Shown here in pieces: positions 46,949 through 55,916 of a stretch of 64,000 nucleotides of DNA. The stretch comes from an unidentified bacterial endosymbiont (GTDB lineage: Bacteria; Pseudomonadota; Gammaproteobacteria; Enterobacterales; Enterobacteriaceae), in assembly GCF_918797525.1 (NCBI RefSeq), contig NZ_OU963893.1, positions 2,356,001 to 2,420,000 of the forward strand. Direction: 5' to 3'. Positions within the stretch are counted from its first letter, which is position 1; each line of letters starts with the position of its first letter. The position numbers were made by a program, and so were the translations under genes. The notes below the pieces were generated by a model that saw nothing but the letters and a program-made list of their open reading frames with translations, did not search any database and had not been told where the DNA came from.

Positions 46949-47689
46949 CTATTTATCGATGCCAAATCCCTGCTTCAGCAGGGCAGGAAGCACGTTCGGG
47001 AAATACACGTGCTGGTAATACCCGCTGACACTTTCACTCCATGTTTCACCGTCGGTACGGCTAATGGCCTGCCAGTGGTCGGTTATCTGCTGGTTATAGC
47101 GGGTAATTTTCTCCTCCAGACCCTCAGTTTTATAGACTTCATCGTGGCGGAACGTTTCAAGTGGAAGACGCGGTTTATGATGAGAAGGAATATCCACGTG
47201 GCCAATCACGACGCCCGCGACCGGGAAGGTGTGCTCCGGTAACCCAAGCAGGTCAATCATTGCCTGTGGATGCAGGCGGATTCCGCCGATCGGTACAATG
47301 CCAAGCCCTTCGGAGCGGGCGGCGGCCATCACAGATCCCAGTGCGATACCCACGTCGGTCGCGCCGGCGACGATACTTTCAATACTTTTATGCGCTACCT
47401 GCTCTTTACCCGCAAGCGTCATCCCGACCTGCGTTTTATGCATATCCAGCACAAAGGTGATAAAAACCGGCGCTTTGGCTATCCACGGCTGGCCACCCGC
47501 CAGCTTTGATATTTCTGCGCGTTTGCGTACATCGCGGGTCACTATCACTGATACCTGCTGAGAATGCACGGAGGTAGGAGCGCGGTATGCGGTGCTGATA
47601 ATGCGCTCAAGCGTGGCGTCATCGATCGCGCGGTCGGTGAAACTGCGCTCGCTTTTATGGTCGTTGAACAGGTCAATAATTGTATTCAT
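46949..47689 (-). CDS. NfsA-like NADPH-dependent FMN nitroreductase
   Basis: 246 residues of the nitroreductase superfamily, NfsA/Frp type: KSERSFTDRAIDDATLERII, SAYRAPTSVHSQQVSVIV-like segment (here TAYRAPTSVHSQQV), IVAGATDVGIALGSVMAAAR, and a GLGIVPIGGIR loop. It is a cytoplasmic flavoprotein for reduction of quinones, nitroaromatics or flavin. It is probably a paralogue rather than nfsA itself, judging by divergence and location. The ATG follows GGAGAT. It is convergent with the MetE-like gene and divergent from the 1008-residue protein gene. Confidence 0.85.
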   Translation of the reverse strand: MNTIIDLFNDHKSERSFTDRAIDDATLERIISTAYRAPTSVHSQQVSVIVTRDVRKRAEISKLAGGQPWIAKAPVFITFVLDMHKTQVGMTLAGKEQVAHKSIESIVAGATDVGIALGSVMAAARSEGLGIVPIGGIRLHPQAMIDLLGLPEHTFPVAGVVIGHVDIPSHHKPRLPLETFRHDEVYKTEGLEEKITRYNQQITDHWQAISRTDGETWSESVSGYYQHVYFPNVLPALLKQGFGIDK

Positions 47690-47953
47690 ACTATCTCCAG
47701 GGTGAGTCGTAAAAGTCTAACAGCCCTTCATCGTTTTTCAATTAACACTCTTTGCGGTATCAGATGGTAAACCCGCACTAACGTTCCGGGAATATACTAA
47801 TAAAATAACCATTTTTAACAAAATCAAAAAAAAGTTCGATTGACTTTCCTGGCTATTTACAAAAGCAGGCGTAGCCAGCTTTATATTAAGAGGAAAACTA
47901 TTGTTGTTAATAGATATAAGGACACCTGCATGCTATAAAGCTATTTTTCATGG

Positions 47954-50900
47954 ATGCAGAGAATTATTATGCCCATATCATCCTCACAGCATAGAATGTT
48001 AACCGGATTATATCAGAACACGCCACGCGATAATATCAGGGGAAAGATAGCAACACAGCTTCATGGCGTAAATTCGAATGAACCTGTTATTTCGGATGAA
48101 ATAAGTCATTTTGCAAGCCGCATTAACAGGGCTTGCCATTCTGATGAGGGATGGAATAATACAGTGCCGCGCCAGGGCATAGCGATTCCGCTGTTAATGT
48201 TGCTGAGCCAGTTCAGGCTTGCCGATAGCCCACTTTCGGCTCCGCACACCTCACGGGCATTGACCGTTGAGAGAAACCCACTCTCTCCAGTTTTACGAAA
48301 TACAGACATTAACAGCAATGGCCTCGGTATCATAATGAGCCCTTTAACAACAGCACTGTTCGAAACCGCTGAGTTTATAGCCCGGCATGACCCGCTGATA
48401 TTTCCGGTCGCCAATGCATCGCCTGTGCCTCTACCGGGAGCCGAATCAACGATGGCGACAGACATCGTTGGGGATTTGAAAAGCGGCAGTTATATCATTA
48501 CTGATGAGCAGAAGAAGGACGAATTGATTTCTAGCCTGGTGCAGTATCTGGTGCATGACGGGCAACTAACGGTAAATGAAGGTAAAGATATTGAACTCAG
48601 GTTGTGGTCAGAAGCCGCCGGTACGCCGATGGTTGCTGCCCGCCTGGATAATGAATACCCCGTCGGGAGTCGCCCGAAACGGGCACTGGCAGCGGAGAAT
48701 GACCCTCGAACGGCAGTGCATATAAAAAAATACTGCGCATTTGAAGAGGAAGTGCTGGATGCACAGGAGGTTAACAAGGGGAAAGTGTTGTTATTTCAGG
48801 CTCAGAGAGCCGAAAATCCGTTCCGCATGATTTATGATAATAACCCAGATAGCAGGCCTTCTCCGGAGGAACGTGGGGTTGCTGAGGGCCTTAAAATATC
48901 GGCTGAGATTATTACGCTGGGGATTGCCCCCTTAATCGGGAAGCTTATCGCCAATGTCAAACGTCGGGAATATTATCAGAATCAGGGCGATGAAATCTGT
49001 GCAGAACGATTTAGAAGGCTTTTTTTTGCGGAGCTGGCAACATCTCTTGATGTGGATGGGCTGAAGTTTAGATTCCGGGCAAGCATCGGAAAAGTAAAGC
49101 CAACAGAACTTCTCCATGCTTTGCCGGAACCGAAGAGAGCAGCCTTTTACACCCGGAACCCACTTACGGGGATCAGAAAGGAAATACTGCTGGAGCTGAA
49201 ACACGGACAAGGCGCAATAAATGATAATGGCCGCAAGGTTTATCTCAAACCAACAGAAAAAATTAATGAATTTGTTACATATTATCCTGATGCCGCAAAA
49301 CCAGAATGGCTGGAAAGAAGGGTTATTGTTGACGAAAGTAATCTTTCATGGCGTTATGCCGATAGCTTTGACTCAACGGGGCTTAATGTGGAAATCAGCG
49401 AGGGAAAACGTCAGATAACACTAAGTGGAGAAAACTATCAACTTGAGCAGAATGCTGTCGGTGTCTATGAAATCATTGTAAATGAAGGGGGAGGTGTTAA
49501 AAAATTTATTCCGGTTTATATGGAACCATTATCAAAAACATGGCATCTCAGCACGCATAATAAACATCCCGCATTCAATGATAAGCAGTCTAAGCTTATA
49601 AATGAAATAAAAGCACAAAGAGAAAAGGGGTTTTATTATATTCCAAGAGGTAATAATAATAAAAACCTCTACGGACAAGGTAATATATACGTACAGGAAA
49701 AAATTGGTGATTATGGCCATTATGCCTGGGGACGATATGTTGAAATGAATGGCGAGTTACTTCCTGTAAGAAACACCAAACATCAGGGCCATGGTGTCCT
49801 GTACGAAGTTTATGACCGTAAGTTCCCTGATAAAGAAGGTTACCCGATTGAGTGGGACGGTAACCGCTGGTTATTTGAGCGGCAAACATCCGTTCATGTA
49901 TCTGAAGCGCTGAGAAATCAGATTACCCCTGCTATGTACTCTAAACATATGGATATGACAACACTATCGGCTCCTGATCACATGGGGTTAAGAATCGATC
50001 CCAGAGGCACAAAATATCTAAAAATCAATGGTCAATTTGTTAAGCTTGAAAAACGTGAAGGGTCATTTTTCATCAAAGAAAATAATGATAAAAAGCTACT
50101 TATTGATTTTAAAAATAACGAATTCACATTGCATAATATGATGGTTGCGGACATGTTTGATGCCAGAAATCTGGCAAATATAGACATATCTGAAATGGGT
50201 ATCAATTCGATGGCTGGCTATAAAAATATTTACGTCGCAAATAATGGCCATCTTTACATAAAGTTGAACAACAAACATTACCCGGTAGAGTTTATGGGTA
50301 AAGACAGACGGGTTGTTTTTATTGGCTCCCCCAATGAAATGCGTTTATCCTGCATATACTCACCGCAAGATGGTAGCATAAAAAACATAGGAAATAATCT
50401 TGGTCAGCACACGTTAAAATACAATAGAGATATTGATATATATATCGGCACCGACAGGTTAACAGAAGAAACTCACTTTATGCGATTTGATAATGAAAAA
50501 AATAACCTGGTCAACACCCGGATTTATTCAGTAAATAAAATTAACGACCAACTCAATAAAGTAGGATTCAAAGAATTTGACCTTTACATTCCCAAAAAAA
50601 CGCCCCGCGACATATACCTCGCAGCCCATGCCGCACGAGACATTACTCTTTCCAGTCAAATACCCGCTAACATCGAGTTAGCGTTCTACACAGAAAAGGG
50701 AAAAAGTCTTTATGGTCATGTCGATGACTTACAGGATTTAGTGAATGGGAAATTCAACACGCTACAAAGCATAAAAAAAGGTGAGTTTATCGAGGGTTAC
50801 GCTATAAGTTTCGATTATGACTCGCAAATTAATTACGCGCAACTGGCCATCGAATCAAATAAAAGCATTATAAAGATTAAAGAGCGTAGGGAAGTGAAGT

Positions 50901-50980
50901 TGAAAGATTTGCTCCGCGATATATCTTCCCTCTCTGTTGAAGATAAAACGCTTCATCTGTATATGTGCCGAGCGTTTTGA
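47954..50980 (+). CDS. 1008-residue protein of unknown function, candidate effector/toxin
   Basis: I do not recognise this protein overall. It is AT-richer than its neighbours, with many AAA/AAT and ATA codons, which suggests acquisition. There is no signal peptide; one hydrophobic segment lies near residues 315-335 (ISAEIITLGIAPLIGKLIAN). The middle (about 400-880) is beta-rich with repeated short modules such as YLKINGQFVKLEKREGSFFI and LYIKLNNKHYPVEFMGKDRR. The last ~120 residues are distinct: a strand ending in His892 (DIYLAAHAARD) and a final strand ending in Cys1005-Arg (LHLYMCRAF). That His/Cys spacing recalls clan CD-like or Stv-type putative adhesin/effector domains (weak inference). 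A later ATG at 47969 is an alternative start. It stands alone. Confidence 0.6.
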   Translation: MQRIIMPISSSQHRMLTGLYQNTPRDNIRGKIATQLHGVNSNEPVISDEISHFASRINRACHSDEGWNNTVPRQGIAIPLLMLLSQFRLADSPLSAPHTSRALTVERNPLSPVLRNTDINSNGLGIIMSPLTTALFETAEFIARHDPLIFPVANASPVPLPGAESTMATDIVGDLKSGSYIITDEQKKDELISSLVQYLVHDGQLTVNEGKDIELRLWSEAAGTPMVAARLDNEYPVGSRPKRALAAENDPRTAVHIKKYCAFEEEVLDAQEVNKGKVLLFQAQRAENPFRMIYDNNPDSRPSPEERGVAEGLKISAEIITLGIAPLIGKLIANVKRREYYQNQGDEICAERFRRLFFAELATSLDVDGLKFRFRASIGKVKPTELLHALPEPKRAAFYTRNPLTGIRKEILLELKHGQGAINDNGRKVYLKPTEKINEFVTYYPDAAKPEWLERRVIVDESNLSWRYADSFDSTGLNVEISEGKRQITLSGENYQLEQNAVGVYEIIVNEGGGVKKFIPVYMEPLSKTWHLSTHNKHPAFNDKQSKLINEIKAQREKGFYYIPRGNNNKNLYGQGNIYVQEKIGDYGHYAWGRYVEMNGELLPVRNTKHQGHGVLYEVYDRKFPDKEGYPIEWDGNRWLFERQTSVHVSEALRNQITPAMYSKHMDMTTLSAPDHMGLRIDPRGTKYLKINGQFVKLEKREGSFFIKENNDKKLLIDFKNNEFTLHNMMVADMFDARNLANIDISEMGINSMAGYKNIYVANNGHLYIKLNNKHYPVEFMGKDRRVVFIGSPNEMRLSCIYSPQDGSIKNIGNNLGQHTLKYNRDIDIYIGTDRLTEETHFMRFDNEKNNLVNTRIYSVNKINDQLNKVGFKEFDLYIPKKTPRDIYLAAHAARDITLSSQIPANIELAFYTEKGKSLYGHVDDLQDLVNGKFNTLQSIKKGEFIEGYAISFDYDSQINYAQLAIESNKSIIKIKERREVKLKDLLRDISSLSVEDKTLHLYMCRAF

Positions 50981-51109
50981 AACGCATGATGCGCGGTCAG
51001 AAAACCGCCAACCCGGATTCCCTCATCACAAACCAGGCAATAGTGCATATTATGAACCTGTGCCCTAGAATGATTCTGACAACCACCGACCATTAAGCTG
51101 GAAAATGAG

Positions 51110-52237
51110 ATGAAAAAATTAATGATCAAATCCCTTTGTTTTCAACTGATATTGGCCAGCATGGCCTCCACCGCCGTGGCGGCACCAGGGAGTTGCGATG
51201 TGATAGGGGGCGGAGCAGGCTACACGACGGCTCTCCTGCCAGCGAATGCTGAAGGCTACGTTACTGCAACAACCTATGAGGAACTCAGGAAATACGTGGA
51301 TGCCGGTCAGCCGTTTATTTTTATCCCCGGCACAGCAACGATTACCGTGCCTAATGCTCAGTCGTCATTGCGCGTTAAGTCGGGTCAGACGATTTTCAGT
51401 GACCGTGGCCTAAATGGAAGCCCAGGCGCGCTGCTTACAACCCCTCATATCAATGAGGACGAAAACAATTATCAAGTCTACGACCTGGAGAGCAAAGCTC
51501 GCATGACAGGTCTGCGTATTCAGGGACCTTCGGGTGAAACGACGACCAACAATAAGACTATCGGATTGCAGTTTGTTACCGGTTCGTCAGATATTGAGGT
51601 AGACAATAATGAAATCTTTAACTGGCCATGGGCTGGCGTTAGCGTTAAGGCCTCAGTCAATAACAAGGTTCATCATAATTTCATTCACGATAATATTCGT
51701 TCTGAGCTGGGTTATGGCGTTGTGGTGCAGAACGGTAACGCCCAGACGGAAGTCAGCTGTAACACGTTTAACGCCAACCGGCACGCTATAGCTGGCAGTG
51801 GTAATGATGGAGAAGGTTATAACGCGCATGATAATCTGGTGTTGCCCGGCGGTGGGCGTGGGGCATACCATCAATTTGATATGCACAGGTGGAATGAAGG
51901 GCATGGCGGGAAATACGTTATTGCCCACGACAATATTTTCGACTATGGCTCTTTCGGTACGTCAAACAGGAGCAGCATCTATATTCTCGGTGTCCCGACT
52001 GACGGGCCAGCTACGGTTAGCGGCAATATTTTTACCCAGCCATGGGTTGTAGGATCGCAGTTTGCGGTGGCGGGTATTAAGGGCGCAGTACCTTCTGAAG
52101 CGGAAATTAAAGCCACCAACACATTTGAAGCGCCAGCCACCTATACACAGGACGCTTCAGGCGTCTGCCGGGTAAATGTGAAAAATTTGGCTCTCCCCGT
52201 CAACTGTGCTTCTGTTGCTACGGTCTTGTCCAAATAA
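51110..52237 (+). CDS. Secreted right-handed beta-helix protein (pectate lyase-like fold)
   Basis: 375 residues. A signal peptide (MKKLMIKSLCFQLILASMAS, then TAVAAPGSC) precedes a parallel beta-helix: repeated GLQFVTGSSDIEVDNNEIFN, VSVKASVNNKVHHNFIHDNI and VVVQNGNAQTEVSCNTFNAN rungs. Four cysteines in the mature part could form two disulfides. The fold is that of pectate/pectin lyases and NosD-like proteins, but I see no convincing PL1 catalytic motif, so the substrate and even the lyase activity are open. It is monocistronic, with the hairpin at 52311 downstream. Confidence 0.72.
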   Translation: MKKLMIKSLCFQLILASMASTAVAAPGSCDVIGGGAGYTTALLPANAEGYVTATTYEELRKYVDAGQPFIFIPGTATITVPNAQSSLRVKSGQTIFSDRGLNGSPGALLTTPHINEDENNYQVYDLESKARMTGLRIQGPSGETTTNNKTIGLQFVTGSSDIEVDNNEIFNWPWAGVSVKASVNNKVHHNFIHDNIRSELGYGVVVQNGNAQTEVSCNTFNANRHAIAGSGNDGEGYNAHDNLVLPGGGRGAYHQFDMHRWNEGHGGKYVIAHDNIFDYGSFGTSNRSSIYILGVPTDGPATVSGNIFTQPWVVGSQFAVAGIKGAVPSEAEIKATNTFEAPATYTQDASGVCRVNVKNLALPVNCASVATVLSK

Positions 52238-52310
52238 TAGGTTTATGCACCGCTGAACATCAGCGCCCAATGGCGATCTATTAACGAGGCTATAGCTGGG
52301 TAAGGATCCT

Positions 52311-52333
52311 CCCCCGCGTTTCCTGCGCGGGGG
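52311..52333. terminator. Hairpin between convergent beta-helix and PTS genes
   Basis: CCCCCGCG-TTTCCTG-CGCGGGGG is a very stable 8-bp GC stem. Neither side has a T-run, so it is a likely transcription barrier or mRNA 3' end rather than a classic terminator. Confidence 0.55.
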
Positions 52334-52338
52334 AAGTA

Positions 52339-53715
52339 CTACGCCTGTTTAACCTGTTCTTTCCCGACGAGCAGGGTGGTGAGAGCGAAAGATAAAACCA
52401 GCGCCACGATCACCCCGGTTAGGGCGAAAATGAAATACGGGCCGATATAGGCGGGCAGACTGAATATGCTCGACAGAATATAACCATAAAGGCGCACGCC
52501 AAAGAAGGCGATAAAGGCCGAGGCCAGCGAGCTGGCAACAGTGGCGGCAATAAAGGCCTTTTTGTAGCGGGTAAGTACCCCAAACAGCGCGGGTTCGGTA
52601 ATGCCCAGCAGCGCGGAAATCGCGGCGGACAGGATGACCGACGTGTCCTGACGTTCTTTGCTTAAACGCCAGATAGCCAGGGTCGCTCCTGCAATAGCCA
52701 TATTCGCCATAAACATCATAGGCATCAGCATGTCGTAACCGCGATCGCTAAAGTTTTGCAGCGCAATCGGCGTCATTGCATGGTGCATGCCGGTCAGGAT
52801 TGCCACCGGGCGAATGGCCCCAACAATTAACCCGGCAAAGCCTGCCGACACGCTGAATAACCCTTCAATAAAAAGCGCCAGCCCTCTGCCTAACCAAATG
52901 CCTGTAGGTCCAATCACCACCAGGGCCGCCAGCGCCCCGATAAACAGCGTCAACGTTGGAGTGAACACGGTTCTCAGCACATCGGGCATGATGCTGTCCA
53001 CCCAGCGATGGATGTAGCTCAGGGCCAGGATTGAGAAGATCACCGGGATCACGCTGGAGGCGTAGTTGAAAACCGAAACAGGGATCGCATTAAGCAGCCA
53101 GAGCGTACTGACCGCGCCATCCTGATGCGTCGCAAGGGCCCTGGCTGCATCAATCAGAGATGGGTACATCAGGCAAGCCGCAATAGCTGCCGCCAGGTAT
53201 TCATTGGTTTTGAATATTTTCGCCGCCGATACCGCGAGGAAAAACGGCAGGAAATAGAACACGCCACTGGCAATCAAATCAATAATCACCACCGTATCGC
53301 TTTTTGTAGAAACCACGTTCAGGGCGATTAAACCCGCGAGCAGCCCTTTGATCATTCCGGCACCGGCAATCGCCGGCACTATCGGGCCGAACACCCCAGA
53401 AACCGTATCCATAAATAACGAGATCAGGCTCTTACGGCCTTTGCCCGACGCTGTTTCAGGAGCAGCGTTGTTGTCCAGAACAGTTAGCATTAGCGCATAC
53501 CAGCTGTTCACCTTCGGCCCGATAATGACCTGAAACTGGTCGCTCTGGAGCTGCGCACCGAGCACGCCGGGCAATTTTTTTATCTCGTTCTGGTCAACTT
53601 TATCATCATCAATTAAATCGAAGCGCAATCGCGTCATGCAGTGCCAGACTTTATTGATATTCCCCTCGCCGCCGACCAGGCGAATAATATTATTGATGGC
53701 TTCTTGCGTCCCCAT
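52339..53715 (-). CDS. PTS sugar transporter EIIBC (glucose/beta-glucoside superfamily)
   Basis: 458 residues from MGTQEAINNIIRLVGGEGNI, with GGGAGA just upstream. An N-terminal EIIB domain carries the phosphorylated Cys in NKVWHCMTRLRF; the EIIC membrane domain (about 100-450) has PIVPAIAGAGMIKGLLAGLI and the GITEPALFGVLTRYK motif. The layout is that of sucrose, trehalose or beta-glucoside permeases, but it lacks a C-terminal EIIA, so Crr (EIIA-Glc) or another EIIA must donate phosphate. It is divergent from the enolase-superfamily gene across 277 bp and is probably controlled by the GntR protein at 55180. The sugar is unknown. Confidence 0.87.
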   Translation of the reverse strand: MGTQEAINNIIRLVGGEGNINKVWHCMTRLRFDLIDDDKVDQNEIKKLPGVLGAQLQSDQFQVIIGPKVNSWYALMLTVLDNNAAPETASGKGRKSLISLFMDTVSGVFGPIVPAIAGAGMIKGLLAGLIALNVVSTKSDTVVIIDLIASGVFYFLPFFLAVSAAKIFKTNEYLAAAIAACLMYPSLIDAARALATHQDGAVSTLWLLNAIPVSVFNYASSVIPVIFSILALSYIHRWVDSIMPDVLRTVFTPTLTLFIGALAALVVIGPTGIWLGRGLALFIEGLFSVSAGFAGLIVGAIRPVAILTGMHHAMTPIALQNFSDRGYDMLMPMMFMANMAIAGATLAIWRLSKERQDTSVILSAAISALLGITEPALFGVLTRYKKAFIAATVASSLASAFIAFFGVRLYGYILSSIFSLPAYIGPYFIFALTGVIVALVLSFALTTLLVGKEQVKQA

Positions 53716-53992
53716 AAATCTCCCGGCGAATGTTGTTGTCGTTTTAATGTTGCCATGAAGAATAAGTAAAGCCAAACAACAAAACAAACCAATAATTTTT
53801 GATGTGACTCACAATCTAACACCTTTTATCATAATCAAACCGGGGTAAAGTATAATTGGTATGTTTTTTAACGATTTTTTAATCAAATATCAGACCAAAA
53901 TAAAACGAGAAAAAAGAGTTTACCCGTTAACAATTTTAAGGCGATGATATTCGTTATATCCTGGTACCGTAGTGCAACAGAGGAGTTATTTC

Positions 53993-55192
53993 GTGACGCC
54001 TGTGATTATCAAAAATATTGAATGTTTTATTACCCGTCCGGACAGGCATAATCTGGTGACGGTGCGAGTGACAACCGAACAGGGCGTGACGGGTCATGGC
54101 TGTGCGACGTTCCAGCAGCGCCCGCTGGCGGTTAAAACACTGGTCGATGAATATTTATCGCCGCTGCTCACCGGTCGCGATGCGAACAACATTGAAGACC
54201 TGTGGCAGATGATGAACGTCAATGCTTACTGGCGTAACGGCCCGATCATGAATAACGCCATTTCAGGTGTGGATATGGCTCTGTGGGATATCAAAAGCCA
54301 GCGGGCAAGTATGCCGCTGTATCAGCTCTTTGGCGGCAAATCCCGCGATGCGATCCCGGCATACAGCCATGCCAGTGGGGAAACGCTGGAACACCTTTTC
54401 GCCTCAGTGGATAAGCTCATCGCCCAGGGTTATCGACATATTCGCTGCCAGCTCGGCTTTTATGGCGGCACCCCATCGGCGCTCCATGCACCGGACAATC
54501 CAACGCCTGGGACATGGTTTGATCAACACGAATACATGAGCAATACCGTCGACATGTTCCGCGCATTGCGCGAGAAATACGGCTTCGGGCTACATATTTT
54601 GCATGACGTTCACGAACGTCTGTTTCCGCAGCAGGCAGTACAGCTGGCCAAACAGCTTGAACCGTATCAGCCTTATTTTATCGAAGATATCCTTGCGCCT
54701 CAGCAAAGCGCATGGCTGGAACAGGTGCGCCAGCAAAGCTGTGTCCCGCTGGCAATGGGGGAGTTGTTTAATAACCCAGCCGAATGGCATGACCTGATCG
54801 TTAATCGCCGCATCGACTTTATTCGCTGCCACGTTTCACAAATTGGCGGTATCACGCCGGCCCTTAAGCTGGCCCATCTCTGTCAGGCTTTTGGTGTTCG
54901 TCTTGCCTGGCACGGCCCTGGCGATATGACGCCAGTCGGCGTCGCGGTGAATACGCATCTGAATATTCATTTGCACAACGCGGCTATTCAGGAGTTCATT
55001 CCACGTTCAGAAATGACGAACCAAATTTTTCCGGGTGCACCGGACGTGCGGGAGGGATTCGTCTATCCTCCGCAGGAGGTGGGAATTGGGGTAGGGTTCA
55101 ATGAGGCGCTAGCCCTCGCACATCCGGTTGTGTATCGCCCTCATGAATGGACGCAAAGCCGTCTGCCGGACGGCGCGATTCATACCCCCTGA
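53993..55192 (+). CDS. Enolase-superfamily acid-sugar dehydratase (RspA/mannonate dehydratase-like)
   Basis: About 399 residues from a GTG start ([20 protein letters not shown]) that has GAGGAG 8 bases upstream; the frame reaches 53972 but without a ribosome site. Mandelate-racemase/enolase fold: capping domain then barrel. Metal-ligand candidates are Asp in LHDVHERL, Glu in YFIEDIL and Glu in AMGELFNN; a basic residue candidate is His in [11 protein letters not shown]. These match the D-mannonate/D-gluconate dehydratase (RspA) subgroup, many of which are low-activity or have other roles. It is expected to dehydrate a sugar acid. It is divergent from the PTS gene and overlaps convergent gntR-type gene by 13 bp. 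Confidence 0.83.
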   Translation: MTPVIIKNIECFITRPDRHNLVTVRVTTEQGVTGHGCATFQQRPLAVKTLVDEYLSPLLTGRDANNIEDLWQMMNVNAYWRNGPIMNNAISGVDMALWDIKSQRASMPLYQLFGGKSRDAIPAYSHASGETLEHLFASVDKLIAQGYRHIRCQLGFYGGTPSALHAPDNPTPGTWFDQHEYMSNTVDMFRALREKYGFGLHILHDVHERLFPQQAVQLAKQLEPYQPYFIEDILAPQQSAWLEQVRQQSCVPLAMGELFNNPAEWHDLIVNRRIDFIRCHVSQIGGITPALKLAHLCQAFGVRLAWHGPGDMTPVGVAVNTHLNIHLHNAAIQEFIPRSEMTNQIFPGAPDVREGFVYPPQEVGIGVGFNEALALAHPVVYRPHEWTQSRLPDGAIHTP

Positions 55193-55899
55193 TTTTGGCG
55201 CCAGTTTAAGTTATCGCGGTTGTAGGGAATAACGTAGGTGCAGTTATAGTTGATATCAATGATATCGCTGATCTCAAACACCCGGCCGCCGTCCATAATG
55301 CCGCGATTATTGATGTGCATTGCCGGGATACCTTTTTTGCAGCCCAATATTGCGGCCTGTTCCCGGCTCACGCTCACGGCGCGATAGGTGGTGAGCATAT
55401 GGGAAATTGTTAATCCTTTATCCAGCACATACTGCTGGATAGAACGCTCATTGGCCTGCTGGTTAAGATCCGGAAAATCCGCCACGGGCATACTGGAAAT
55501 CTCCAGTTGCACAGGGGTATTGTCGACATAACGCAGGCGACAGAAATGCCATATAAAACGCTCTTCATCAATACCAAAAATTTTTTGAGCTGACCGGTCC
55601 GGGCGCTTTTTATGCAGGCTAATCATGCGATAGCGGATCTGGTCGAAGCGTTTTTCAGTTATTGAGTTATAGACCAGTGGGTTACCGCGCGTCTGCTCGT
55701 TGATCCATGTACCGGAACCCTGCACAATCCGTACCACCCCAATGTTGACCAGCTTTTCCAGCGCCTCGCGGATGGTGGAACGCGATACGCCATATTCCTC
55801 GGCGAGTTGCCTTTCCGGCGGCAACTTACGCGGGCCTGGCGTCGTCTGCTGATAAATTTTGCTCAGTAGATCCTGAGTCACAAACTCTTTTTTCTTCAT
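55180..55899 (-). CDS. GntR-family regulator, HutC/UTRA subfamily
   Basis: 239 residues from [20 protein letters not shown]; an in-frame TTG 7 codons upstream overlaps the hydrolase stop. N-terminal winged HTH ([40 protein letters not shown]) and a C-terminal UTRA ligand-binding domain ([35 protein letters not shown]). UTRA regulators sense small sugars or amino acids. It follows the hydrolase gene in the same direction and faces the dehydratase gene, so it is the likely repressor of the PTS/dehydratase promoters. Confidence 0.87.
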   Translation of the reverse strand: MKKKEFVTQDLLSKIYQQTTPGPRKLPPERQLAEEYGVSRSTIREALEKLVNIGVVRIVQGSGTWINEQTRGNPLVYNSITEKRFDQIRYRMISLHKKRPDRSAQKIFGIDEERFIWHFCRLRYVDNTPVQLEISSMPVADFPDLNQQANERSIQQYVLDKGLTISHMLTTYRAVSVSREQAAILGCKKGIPAMHINNRGIMDGGRVFEISDIIDINYNCTYVIPYNRDNLNWRQNQGV

Positions 55900-55916
55900 T
55901 GCGTTACCTGCTGCAA

